Shown here: positions 1 to 11,232 of the stretch, one piece after another
Layout: each line of letters starts with the position of its first letter
Numbering within the stretch: the first letter of the stretch is position 1
DNA from: Rhodocollybia butyracea
Lineage: Eukaryota; Basidiomycota; Agaricomycetes; Agaricales; Omphalotaceae
Direction of reading: 5' to 3'
Assembly (NCBI GenBank): GCA_015501585.1
Contig: JADNRY010000152.1
Location: 62,001-126,000 of the forward strand
Length of the DNA: 64,000 nucleotides
Notes under the pieces: generated by a model
What the model was told of the DNA's origin: nothing
What the model saw: the letters and a program-made list of their open reading frames with translations, nothing else
Databases searched by the model: none
Translations under genes and position numbers: made by a program

Positions 1-469
1 GGGTATTCGGGTTCGTCGTCGCTGACGGATCAGCCGCAGTAACACTTTGGTCGGTGTCTGCTTGCCTATCCTGACCATTTCCGGTGGTCATAACGTCAAC
101 GGGCCCAATAATGGACAATTGCGCTGAATTCGTGTTTCCACTACTGTTTGTTGCCCAAAGAGCATCCCACTCCTCCAACGTTTCATGTAAGCGTTCGTCT
201 TGCTTTCTACTATCGACCCAGCTCGCGACAGAACCTCTATCATGCCAAGATCAGTACAGAACAGTGATTTACCCATTCGCCGCTCACAAGAACCCTTGGA
301 CCACCAATACCACTGCAATTGCCCATAAGGTGTCATTCACTACACCGTTCACTGTACCGTTACGCTGGCGCATAAGGATTGCTGCTGTTACGCTGAGAGT
401 GAATTTGACGATGGATCCGACTAGAATCAGGTCTTTGAGTGAACACGAACGAGGCTTCTGTGTAGGCAT
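1..469 (-). CDS. Two-helix membrane protein with disordered tail, copy 1 (partial)
   Basis: The gene enters from the right and its 3' end lies outside the window. Exon 1 is 469-288 (start MPTQKPRSCS), followed by a GTGAGC..ATAG intron (287-237) and exon 2 from 236 leftward. The join gives GSVASWVDSRKQ, which matches the same place in the copies at 5.5-7.0 kb and 10.3-11.2 kb. Residues about 12-33 form one hydrophobic helix, and a second lies at about 48-65 across the splice junction. After that the chain is polar and rich in Asn, Thr, Asp and Gln. I know no named family for it. A small membrane-anchored protein with a disordered tail is an inference. The phase-2 intron at the identical position in three copies supports the model. 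Confidence 0.65.
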
Positions 470-519
470 TGTGTCTCCTTCAAGCGTCTGGAAAAAAGCT
501 CTTATTCACGGTCCGTGAC

Positions 520-1880
520 TGTTATCACAACATTTCAAGTTATACGTTACGAACACAAGATTTCTGCGTCTGTAGAGTTTTGGATGGTTTAATTATGTAC
601 ATTGTCTCCAAAGGCATACTCACTAATACTATAAAACTTCTTAACACTTTGAGCTATACGCACTTTTGGTTGCTAGTTTGATATGTCACAGAATGTACTA
701 CATAAACCTTGATCTCTTACCTGCATGTTCTCATTTCGTACCGTGTGCCGGCTTATCGTTACCAAAGGCGCGAGGGTAGGGCATAAAGCAGAGGAAGTAT
801 CCGAGGTTGAATTCGCTATTCTGCGCAGACCGGAATGTAAAAATTTGTGAGTTGTGTCTTCTCTTCTTTTCGTTAGTTCGCTTATTTAACAGTGTGTATT
901 CTATCTTCTAGTCTCTGGATATTGTAGTTCATAGACATACTCTACTTCCAACTTAACTTCAATCTTGCCCTGGCAACCTACACTGTCACTGATCTGGAAG
1001 AATGGATGCCGAATTCGACTTGGAGGTCTGTCTGTGGAGTTTCCGCACTGGCCCTAGTGCTCCGCGAACACTCTCATTCTTCGAATTCTTGTTATCCACT
1101 TCGAGTACAAATCACGTCGAATGTGCAAATTCGGAAAGGTTCTCAACTTCCTCCGCTCAAGCTCGGATTTGGTGCAAGCTTGGAACCTCGGTGGAAGCCA
1201 CCTTAGAACGAACATATTGCTATAGTTTGTTCTATTAGGTCAGTCCATCATCTAACGTTATTTGCCGGAATAACGTGGAATTCAAGCAGTTTACTGGGAC
1301 CACAAAATGACCTTCTGCATGTCGAAGCTATTGAACGTTCGATGTGCTCAATCTCTATTCCCTTTTTTCGACAAATGCGACTTTTACTTTCCACTTTTTT
1401 GCGACCATTACCCAAGGCTTCAGCGTTTCAGCTTATATCAATAATGGTTTCTAGTAACCGCCCTGAGCCGTCTAGACGTCTATCGCCGGTTAGATCTCGC
1501 GATGTTTGGTGTTTATCGCGTGCGAGCAGCACTTTAACGACGACGAGAAGTAGGACTGGCGCCGCGACGGTTACGCTTGCACATCATCTGCTCAATCTAT
1601 TTTCTTGCTTGTCGCGTAGAACACTCAATTGCACTTGTAACCTGGGATAGAAGCAAGTCCCTTACTACAGACTTGCTCCATATCAGTAAGAAACAACTGC
1701 ATATATTCGTCCCGTCCACCTCCACCATTATACCAGCTTTCGGAGACCCCCATCTTGTTCTCCCCCAGGAAAACTCTGGCTCTGTCTCAAAACGTACAGG
1801 CGCAGGTACTCCGACTATAAACCACTGTTTGGGGGCTCGGGATGTGGGAGCAATTACCGTACATTCGCGCTGGTAGATTG
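520..1880. other. No gene recognised
   Basis: Only short ORFs without family resemblance were seen. The last part, from about 1,885, begins to resemble an intron-exon stretch of the NIPA-like gene found at 13-16 kb. Confidence 0.4.
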
Positions 1881-1884
1881 TTTC

Positions 1885-3600
1885 AATGAAGTTAATTTCT
1901 CGGCAAATGTAAGTTTCTTTCTTGAATATTTGCTTTTACTCTCACTTTCACTTGATGTGTAGCTAGGTTTTCTTCCACGACCTCTCAGCGCTCAGCGTTC
2001 AGCTCTTCCGTTATTGGTCTATTCATGGGTTTCATCGTCTACTTAGAATCACCATTCTACAGCTACCCTAAAGTCAACCCGAGAACTTTCCCGAGCTCGA
2101 GCTCGATCCCGATACTGCTGCTATTGACGAAAACGAATGTATCGACTCGGTATGGATAGGAGTCCGAGGAGAATGAGCAAGAGTTGGGCTGGATCGCATA
2201 AACTGAGACCGCCTGGTGCAATGGCTCCCGAAAATATTCCTTCCCAAAGTTGGTTCTCCCCGAGAAATAGTGCAAACACGAACAGAGATACGGAGTATCT
2301 CAACGGCCTTCACCGGGACCACCTTGGTGATGCTCCAGTTCCGCTTGGATTGCAGGGGATACTATGGGAGACGACATTCTATCAGTAGTGCTGGTAGAGA
2401 TTCATAAACTTTCCCCAGTACTGGTAAGACGGATATGCCCTATCGGTAATTCATAGCTAGAGAACGACTGCCTCAACCTCATTCGGGATACCGAATGCTA
2501 ATATTTCAGGAATGCCCCATATGTTAAGGTATATCAGTCTGTAAGTACAAAAATGAGCTCACCTTAGTTGATCAGAAAGCAACTGAGGGAGTTGTATACG
2601 CTGCCATGCGTGACCTATGTACAGTAGTGCACGGCGTATAAGGACCCCGGACTATAGGCCTGGAACTATGATCCCAAAATTCTTGAAACGGACCACTATG
2701 ATGCGAACTGAAATCACTAAATTTTGGTCGACTATGATGCGAACTGGTCTGAGGGTTCGAAAATGGCTGGAAAAAGCGCCGAAACGCAATTTTCGCGTTT
2801 TTCGCGTTTTTGAGTGATTCTGAGCGTTTTTAAACATCAAAAATCGCCGAAAAAAATGTAGTACAACTAACTGTCAACTAATAGTAGCCCATTTAGAGAA
2901 GTCTTTCACCGTTAGAATGAATGAAACCCTTGTTGAAACCCCTTCTACGTGTTGAGTGATTTTAAAATCTATCTCAAACTCTGGAGACTTTATCACTTAA
3001 GAAACTATTAAAACTTTCCAAATTTTTGCTGGAGCTAAACATAGTACATGTACCTGGACAGCTGCGATCGCCGCCCAACTTGATGCGAACCCCTCCTGAA
3101 GCTCCGCCTGCGGCGGGCTCTATGATGCGAACTATACATATGGGTTAACCCCCATTTTGGATACCTTTATGATGCGAACCGGGATCATAGATCCCAGCCT
3201 ATAGTCCGGGGTCCTGGCGTATACCGATCAAGACACGGATCACGACTGGCCAAAGCTGGACATATGGAGTCAACACTGAGGTACGGAATGATCCCTAACA
3301 CCATACACAACCCAGTCTCGGCCATCTCATTATCAATTACCACAAAGGGTCCAGAAACTACTCGCGGCTACTCACGGCTCGATTTACGAGAATCTTTATG
3401 CAGAAGCCCAGCTGAACCAACATTTGCTCTGTCGCAGATCCTCTTCCTCCATCCACTGCCTCCACCTCCTGGCGAAGAGTTTATACCCTAGAGTATAGTG
3501 CTCTTCCTACGCAGAATCTTCCGCGATCAAAACCTGGCTGGAAGGATTAGGGCTTTGGCAAGACTTAATAGTTCGGGTATGACGCTGAGGTGCAGTCACA
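1885..3600 (+). pseudogene. Decayed duplicate of the 3' part of the NIPA-like transporter gene, split by a MITE
   Basis: The plus strand resembles the last two exons and the intervening intron of the intact gene at 13,341-16,086. From about 1,885 there is a copy of exon 12 and its donor, from about 1,962 the last transmembrane exon, and from 2,137 the disordered tail (GSHKLRPPGAMAP and SQSWFSPRNS against GSHKARPPGAMAP and TQSWLSPRNS in the intact gene). Similarity stops near 2,425 and resumes after the MITE at about 3,264 with tail motifs such as PPLS-like, PAEPT and the Pro-rich stretch ending near 3,490. Intron sequence is present, so this is a DNA-level duplication and not a retrocopy. Frameshifts and stops are scattered throughout. 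Probably non-functional. Confidence 0.75.
2641..3215. mobile_element. 575-bp MITE with 8-bp target duplication
   Basis: Both ends carry the inverted repeat AGGACCCCGGACTATAGGC, with further imperfect matching to the motif ATGATCCC. The element is flanked by the identical 8-mer GGCGTATA at 2633-2640 and 3216-3223. Five copies of the motif (T)GATGCGAAC lie inside, towards the ends (about 2,700, 2,735, 3,082, 3,123 and 3,170). There is no ORF for a transposase, so it is non-autonomous. An 8-bp duplication fits the hAT superfamily best, but no transposase is present to prove it. It sits within the NIPA-like pseudogene. Confidence 0.85.
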
Positions 3601-4019
3601 GCCGGTTTTTACGGTCTTATATCAAACATCCGTTTTTGGCTCTGGTCCGGAGCCTGTCATCGGGTCAAAGATGTTCATACGAGATTGCTGTGCACGGAGA
3701 TGCACGGCTGTCCTGTCTTCTGATACTTAGGTCACATTGACCGTGAACATCTTGGGAAGATAACCTGGTACATCAGTGAATATTGTGGGGAAAATTCAGA
3801 GACAACAAGAATGTGCGTCCTACGTCCCCTTGCGTGGCTGGTGAGCCAGGCTAGTAATTTTCCACAGGGCACACTTTCAACGAAAGATGCCAGAGTAGGG
3901 TCCAGTTCTATAATCCAGGCGTTTCTTACGCTGGATATAAGTAGTAATTTGATACTGTCGTCACACCAGGATTGCATCACTGTGAGAAAATGATACTAGA
4001 TGAATGATAATTCAAATAT

Positions 4020-4140
4020 TGACCTCCTAGCCTCCTAGCGAAGAGTTTGCACCCCATAGTCTCGTCCAATGGCGGCCAGAATCATCCGAAATCCAAACCT
4101 TGCCAGAAGGACTCTTCTAGAGAGCTTTCTGGCAATACTT
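4020..4140 (+). pseudogene. Second small fragment of the NIPA-like gene tail
   Basis: A short stretch (PP-x-EEF-like, then bases resembling the ACGCAGAATC..CGGTCAAAGCCTGG region of the intact gene) matches the same part of the tail that is already present at 3,470-3,560. It is therefore a second, independently decayed copy or a local duplication. It is too short to have a function. Confidence 0.5.
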
Positions 4141-5290
4141 AGTTCAACCTTGTGGTGCAAGCTGCAAGCTTCACATTTTTATGTAACTGGCCCGGATCAG
4201 TCTGAATCCTGTTATGGATTCGGTTGGGTATCTCATGTACCTTGAGCACAATTTTTAACAGCAAACTAATATTAATAAGGTAACTCAGGTAAGTGTCGGC
4301 CACGTGATCAAAATCTACTTCAGTGTTAAAAGGAGAGAATTGGAATGGATTGAGCGTTAAGATGCCAATGAGGCTGACATCTGGCACTTTGCTATACCAG
4401 TGTTAAATCAGGATGCAGAAAGAAGTGGACATGAGTTGGATTCGAGAGGTCCCAGACGTTGTCCAACCTTGAGTCGCAGTACATCTGCTGTTTCTTTTTG
4501 AAGTTTTTAGAGACCACCTATCAGCCTTTCTGGGTGGCGACACCGTAAAGTCTTTCTAGTGTATCCTACCTTTGTTTTGTGGTAATAATATCGACTGGAA
4601 GAAAAAGAGAGGCGAAGGGGTCCCTGGGGTCCACCGCTTTTGGTATCGTTAAATTTGATTATAAATTGGGCAAAATTGGGCTGGCACCTTCGTCTGAATC
4701 CTGTAGCTACTACTAGCTTGGTTAACTTCTGTGAAGCTCACTCACGATGACCATATTAACTGGCGTATAGCAGTTGCAGGTAACCGGTAAAGATTCAATA
4801 TTCGATATTCGATGCCGGGTGGTGATCGGAGGGGGTGTTCTATATTTTATGTAAGGCTAAATTCGCACCTTCGTCACGGCCATGACTATTATCTCTACGA
4901 TTATCCCTCCAACCTCGGTCTTTTTACCTACCAAGTATCTCGCCAACCACTCACCAACGTCTATAGCTCGCCAATGAGATGAGCTTGTAGTGAACAGTGG
5001 CTCCAATTGAAGGAGTAGGGCGTATGACTCTCGATGACAAACACTTATAGTTACACACCGGAACACAACGATGAACATCACTTTGGCTTTGAGCTCCTTC
5101 ATCGTTGACCCCCAATGTCTATCCCTCCTTCTGGCTTCTCCTTAGGAATCCCCATGCTGAGTTTCAAGAGCATCTCTGACATCGTGTGCCCCGCTTGGTG
5201 CGTTCTCTCATCTTCCATCTTTTTTTCTCTTTTCTTTCAAGGCAATCCTGACGCTGACGTCTAGTCAATCACATATATAAAGAATACAAA
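4141..5290. other. No gene recognised
   Basis: Short ORFs only (for example about 80 codons on the minus strand at 4,857-5,102), without recognisable motifs. The right end near 5,285-5,370 resembles the sequence at 10,160-10,220 (shared CAGCAGAACGAC), so it is probably the 3' flank of the membrane-protein family copies. Confidence 0.35.
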
Positions 5291-5481
5291 CTACAGCAGA
5301 ACGACGAACACGATTTGTTTCTTTTTTCCTACTTTATTATGGTTGTCAGACATTGGTGAGTAGTACAGATCTTACTTGTTTCAGTCCTTGATTCAAACGG
5401 TAGGAAGCTATCTCTTGATTCGCGGGAATTGGAGGAGGACCAGCCTGCCTTCCGCCATTTCCCTGCAGCTACTCGCGGCCA

Positions 5482-6994
5482 TTACTTGCAATCATCCTGG
5501 GCGGACACTTCCGGAGTCACTTTCGGAGCCACTTTCACGTGCTCCTGCATCTCACCTTCTGCCTCACCCGGTGCCACAACGAACATCGAGCCAACACCCA
5601 TCGCCAATAGAGTGTCGTGGGCCAGGGTTCCACGTTGTTCAATGCGTGTTTCATCGTTGTACGGGCTATCACTGCCGGCGGCAACAGTATCAGAGGCAGT
5701 TTCTAAGGAAGCCTGCTCTGTCTTCTTTGTGGAACTCGACTGGTCATTGTGGGTGTCTACATCAACACCATCGTCTGTGGCCAACGCCGATTCCTCGTTC
5801 GTGCCTTCTACCTCGGTCAGCGACGAAGGACCCGGCGCTGGAGGTGACGTCGAGCTATGGGCATCTGTGATCGACGGAGCAACGTATACGATGTTTGCGT
5901 GGGCCAGCGCTGGCATTCCCAGTTCAACATCGTCTCCTGTGGCAATCGGAGCCGATCTTGGGCGTTCGTCCTCAGAATTATCATCCTGAGAACGCAGCGA
6001 AGGATTAGGCTGAATAGACGGCGTAGGGATTGTTGAGCGGGTGACAGGAATGGGAGATATGGTATTCGTCGCCAATGGGCCACGGTGTGTGATCATTTCG
6101 ATAGTTGTGGGCTCGTTGTACTGACCGTTACCTCTAGCGACAAAGGTATTGAGCGCAGCGGGAGATGCTTGCCTCGTGGAGCTGGACTGACCGTCCTGGC
6201 AGTCTACTTCAATGCCGGTAGAAGGATGGATTACAACGGGTCCCTTGTTCGTGCTTTTTACCTCGGCAAGCGACGAAGCACCCGGCGCTGCAGGCAACAT
6301 CGAGCTATTGGTCTCTGTGGACGATCCAGGAACGTCTATCGCCATGTTTTCATGGGTCAGCGCTGGCGCAAGCTGCTGTTCATCATCTTCTTCTGTGGTC
6401 ATCCGGCTCGATTCCTGGTTTCGACCTCTTGTCTCCGATTCCTCAGACTGAGAAGGCATCAACGATTCAGCTGACGTCGAAAAGGACACGAAGCTGTCGG
6501 TCGAATGTGTACTAAGTGGAGAAAGAGTGTTCGAGGCCGCAGGCAACAATGTCGGCGATGAATCCCACGTACTTCCACCTTGGTCAATACTCGCTTGTCT
6601 ATCCTGGCTGTTCCTGGCAGCCGCAGGGCAAATGGGCCCAGTAGCACCCATTTGCGTCGAATTCGTGTTCACGTTATCGCTTGTGGCCATTGGAGCATCT
6701 CGCTGCTGCAGCGTAACGCGTACCCAGTTTTCCCGGTTTCTGCCGTCGACCCAGTCTGCGACGGACCCGCTGGCGGCATAGATATATCAGTATACCACGC
6801 GGGCTTCTATGCGGATTCGTTACTCACAAGAACGCTTGAACCATCAGCACTACTCCGATCGCCCACAAAGTATCGTTGACTGTGTTGATTTGGTGACGCA
6901 TAAGCACGGCTGCTATCATGCTAAGTCCGAATTGGACGCAGGCTAAGATGAGAACGAAGTTTTTCAGAAAAGACGAGGGATTCTGATTAGGCAT
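5482..6994 (-). CDS. Two-helix membrane protein with disordered tail, copy 2 (484 aa)
   Basis: Exon 1 is 6994-6828 (start MPNQNPSSFL) and exon 2 is 6769-5482; together they give 485 codons including the stop. Residues about 11-32 and 44-60 are hydrophobic helices. The junction sequence GSVADWVDGRNRENW matches the other copies. The remaining 400 or so residues are low-complexity, rich in Ser, Thr, Glu and Ala, with no Cys-rich or enzyme motif. The tail holds two tandem units of about 75 residues, each with PAL, then APG, SSL-x-EV and QSSST landmarks; copy 3 has only one. A GSM..MQEH segment near the C-terminus is shared with copy 3. An optional GTAATG..GCAG intron at the very end could give a different terminus. 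Function unknown. Confidence 0.7.
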
Positions 6995-8335
6995 TTCGGG
7001 TTACAGTGCAGGGGAAGAAACTCTTATTATACCGTGACGGTCATAAGGCGGTTAGCACATCGAATATCTTCACATCGAAAATAATTAGGATGATTTTCCA
7101 ATAGAAAATAATCGGGATGTGCAATCGACATTGAATATCTTCACATCAAAAATAATTTGGAAGTATCTCCCCTCAACATCGACAATCTGCGTATTGGAGA
7201 TCGGTTGCCGTATAGAATGGTAACGAAAATAAATTTTCCAGTTATTCCCCTGACTGAATGGCGTACTTCGGACCTGGAGTTGTACCTTGGTTGCCATGTG
7301 TGAGTTATGGTGATGACTGCCAGTTACGACCGCGAAGCTCGCTAAGATTTCCGACATCCTGCCGTGTCTCATTGGTTGGAACATTGAACGCTGTTGTGGC
7401 GTTAGCATTTCATCGTTTACCATGTCCTTGTTTTACCTGGCCAGTTTATTCCTTCCTTCCTTCAGAAAGCTCATTGGTTAAATCATCGAATGCTGTTTGC
7501 GTTGTTAGACGTCTAATCCTTCTATTTATTACTTCCTTCTGAAGGCCGGTGTGAGTTCAAACCACTGGTCACTTCTTGGGTTGACGCCTTAGCTAGTTCC
7601 TTAGTCCTCGGACTCGAGCAAAGCTCGCTATTACTGAACGGGGACAGATAGAAGTCAGACTCTGAACTTTATTTCTCAAGTGATTGCTGGTTTGTCCTCA
7701 AGCGATCCCACCATTCTTGATTTCACTGGGTACAAGTACAACTGAGTTTGGGAACAATAGCTATACGTTCCTTTATGGGTATCGAATAGTTCAGGGTATG
7801 AGGCGTACGGCTATCTGGCTGATCTAATCTATCATTCCTGAAGGTCCCAGCCTTCGACCGTAGACCCACCATGACCGACCGTTCTGTTTTGTTGACACGC
7901 AACCCAGCGAGATTCTTTGATTCGTTTCTTAGATCTTAGACTTGGACTCATTATCGAACGAGGACAGGACATGCGGCAGAGGAAGGAGTTTAATTAGCTG
8001 TTTTAGTATGCGAATGTCAAGTTATCTTACGGGGACTCAAGAATGGTATGTATAGTGGGGACTCGGGCTGACTACGAGATGGCTCTCTCTTAGCAATCCT
8101 TTGGTCCGATTCAGGTCTGTGTCAACCCTCTTCAATCACTTGCAGGTGTTTTATCGCCTTGATTTAGGATATGGATATCAATAATTAACTTGTAAACATC
8201 CTCCCCACAAACTTCACATAAGCATTGCATTCACGGAGAAGGCATGCTGACTGTGATTGGATCGGTAAAGGACCCCGACCTTGTAGTGTCAAGAGCTTTT
8301 GAAGCCTGCCTTTGAAGATCTCTTGACATTTATTT
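6995..8335. other. No gene recognised
   Basis: AT-rich intergenic sequence with a local duplicated motif (CATCGAATATCTTCACATC..AAAATAATT, near 7,060 and 7,130). No ORF is convincing. Confidence 0.4.
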
Positions 8336-8339
8336 CTTC

Positions 8340-8950
8340 AAGTCTGATTCGAATGTTACGAAGCTACGTCTGAATTAATTCAACTGTGTCCGAACTTTCG
8401 CTGGAGCTCTTCAGAGCCATGACTTGCACTCGCCTTTGGCCACTCTTACGCATTCCTACATCTCAACCACCTTCTATAGCCTCGCTATAACAACTCTCTT
8501 GCTAGGCTATCGGACATTCTCCTTCGTTATCCTTGTTTGATATCCAGGATGAAGTTGATTCTGGAAGTCCCGATAATCCCATAGCCTAGTCTACAGTCTC
8601 TCTTTCTAAGAATGATCAATTCGGCACTGGGTACTAGCTATAGTCCGAACTCTAAGGCCTAAAGAGCCGACCTGCGCTGCGACATCTAAAAATCAAATCT
8701 GAATTCTCCTATTAGATATCTACACAATGCCGGTCGTCAAATCGATGCAGTAAGCTCTCGCCGGTGGCTTTATCGATCCCACGCTTGAAATATCTACCAT
8801 AAACTCTCATCATTATTCGAGTGTCCTATTGACGTCCTCCTCGAGCGCATATACAGAGCCTTCCATTTGTCCTAATTCACTAGCTGCAGAGCATTCGAGT
8901 CTACACCATCTTCGCCGACGCCCTGGTGCCAAAACCGAACTTAAACGGGT
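8340..8950 (-). pseudogene. Relic of a further copy of the two-helix membrane protein family
   Basis: Scattered blocks follow the order of the 3' half of copy 2: GAAGCTA near 8,360, then CCATGACTTGCA against CCATTACTTGCA, then CTCCTGCATCTCA-like sequence at about 8,450, and TCTACACCATC near 8,910. There is no open frame. Similarity was judged by eye and is weak between the blocks. Confidence 0.4.
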
Positions 8951-9161
8951 CAATGTTAATCACAACTGGCGAACCTAGCAGTCTGTATGAGGCTTGCGTA
9001 ACTGAAAACACACAAAATTTTCAGGTAGAGGCTTGCTACCAACAGGAGGTTGAGCGAGTTAACGTCAGTATGTTATCCGTGCTACGTAACATTGACAATT
9101 TGACCAGTAAGTATTTGATGGCTTTTCTGAATCTACAAGTAGCTTACTGTTGCATGACTCT

Positions 9162-10099
9162 ACTTGTGAGTGTGGGCCACTGCGCCAAGCGCATGGCAGG
9201 TACGAGTCCTGTAGAAGACTAGTTATAAAATCTTGAAAGAAAAAATCAGTGTGATGAATGAGAAGATAAATGAACACGCACTCATAAAGCTATGCCATTT
9301 TGCAGGCAAGGTGATCGAAGACAGAAGTAACAATTGAAGTTGCAGCAATAAATAGTACCAAGGAGGCGCTTTGGCAGCCATGAACAACGCGTCATAGATA
9401 TTCCCAGTGTCAGCCAAGACCAAAAGGTTGAGATTGAGTAACCATGCTTTTTTTCGAGATGTTATACCCAGATTTTTGGGATGCAGAGATGGATGCGACA
9501 AAGTTTGGTGTAGGACCGCCGTCAGATTGTACTGAAGATTGTCGAGAGATCCAGATGAGAGATGAGGATATGCTGAAGGAGATCTGTCTTTGTAACATTC
9601 AGTCTCCAAAACACAGTGAAAATGTTCAAAGAAATGTACCAACTTGATGCACTACACTACAAGCAATACAACCTCCATCTACCGCATTTTCGTTTCCTTC
9701 AAAACTTCAACCTCCATTGAGTTTTACAGCAGCCATGACTTCCGTTCCACCATTGAGGTTTTGACCCAAGCTCAGACGAGCACTGCCGTTTGACAGAGGC
9801 GCAATGCCAGTTTCTAAAGAAATTGTTCGGAAATTGTGACGTCCTTCAGCTTGTCGATGTGGGTTTGCCAGTAATCCATATAGGATTTTTCGGCTTTTGA
9901 GATGAAAGTGGAAGCCATGTCTGTCAATTAATTAATTGAACAAATTGAAGAGCAATGATCACATGCCGAGCGCTTTGACATTCCCAAATATGGTGAAACG
10001 ATTCTCCCTAATTTGGACAAGATCAACCCTAATCGGGATAAAATTCCCACGCGAAACCGGCCATAAGGACGAGCCTTCATTACATTCAGGACTCGTAAA
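9162..10099 (-). mobile_element. Helentron-like non-autonomous element, copy 1
   Basis: Read on the minus strand it starts TTACGAGTCCTGAATG at 10,099. Near the other end lies the inverted motif CAGGACTCGTA, immediately followed by an imperfect hairpin GCCATGCGC-TTG-GCGCAGTGGC and then CCCACACTCACAAGT. The copy at 62,259-63,362 has the same start, the same inverted motif and the same hairpin but a different interior. A short 5' terminus repeated in inverted form just before a 3' hairpin is the arrangement described for Helentron/Helitron2-type elements. There is no Rep-helicase ORF. The class is an inference. Confidence 0.45.
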
Positions 10100-10272
10100 A
10101 ATCGTATCAGTATGTATCACAGTTGGATAGATGTAATATATATATCGAGAGAGAGAAAAATAAAAAGCACAGCAGAACGACAGTTTTTTATTCTACTTTT
10201 GTTTCTGGTTGGCAAAGGTGAGTTATCTCGACTGATTGTTTTCCTCGATTCAAAAAATATAAAGGTTACCTC

Positions 10273-11232
10273 TTAATCCGAGGGCATCGGAGGAGGACAC
10301 TCGCAATTACCCTTGGCGAACCCAGTCACTTGTATGTGCTCCTGCATCTCAACTTGTGTAGCCTCCAGTGCCACTGCAGGCAACATCGAGCCAGTATTAT
10401 CGCCACACGCCATGTTATTTGGCCCAAAGCATGGAGGAATTGGCGCTATCTCCTCCTGGAGACTGGACCGGTCACTATACGTGTCTGCTTCAACACCATA
10501 CGTGGGGGCAAAATTCATCGTAACCGATTCCCCGCTCCTGCCTTTTACCTCCGCGAGCAACGAAGCGCCGGGGGCTGAAAGGGTTGTTGTCGGATCGTAA
10601 GTGCCTGTGGTCAATGGAGCGGGCACCCTTTCGTCAGTGAGTGCTGGCATTCCCGGTTCAACGTCCTCCCCTGTGTGAACTGGAAACGATTCCTGCTTTT
10701 GACCCTCAGATTCGGATTCGGAAGCCTGAGAAGGCAGCAGCGATTCATCCGATACCGGAAGAGTTGTTGAGCCACGGATCGAGTTAGTACGAGTAGGAGA
10801 AAGAGTACTCGTCGAGCTAGATGTATCGCTCCCCATTCCACTTTGATCAATATTCGTTTGTCCGTCCTGATCATATCTGGTAGTCGCAACGTTAACGGAC
10901 CCAGCAAGAGCCATCTGCATTGCGCTCGTGTTTCCATTACCGTTTGTCGTAATCGAAGCAACTTGCTCCCGCGACACTTCGTGCAACCGGTTTTCTTGAG
11001 CTCTGCTGGCGACCCAGCCCGCGACAAACCCTCTGGCATATACATCAGCAATGAACAGACTTCCCCACGGAGTCACCGCTTACAAGAACACCATCGTCAG
11101 TGCTACTATTACCCATGAGGTGTTGCTCATCGTCCCATTCTGGTGGCGCGTAAGGACCGCTGCTGTCATACCAAGCACGAACTGGACGAAAGCTACAACT
11201 AGAACTAAATCTTGCAGCGAATACGAGGGCAT
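10273..11232 (-). CDS. Two-helix membrane protein with disordered tail, copy 3 (302 aa)
   Basis: Exon 1 is 11232-11084 (start MPSYSLQDLV) and exon 2 is 11032-10273; this gives 303 codons with the stop. Two hydrophobic segments (LVLVVAFVQFVLGM and WVIVALTMVFL) are followed by FVAGWVASRAQENR, parallel to copies 1 and 2. The tail is Ser/Thr/Glu-rich with one of the 75-residue units that are doubled in copy 2 (PALTDER.., APGASLLAEV). It ends CECPPPMPSD. The start Met was chosen because it aligns with those of the other copies; upstream in-frame Met codons extend into sequence with no counterpart there. Function unknown. Confidence 0.7.

Noticed and set aside
2137..2388. An 83-codon ORF that looked like a small gene
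   Set aside because: It matches the tail of the NIPA-like gene and lies in a decayed, MITE-split copy.
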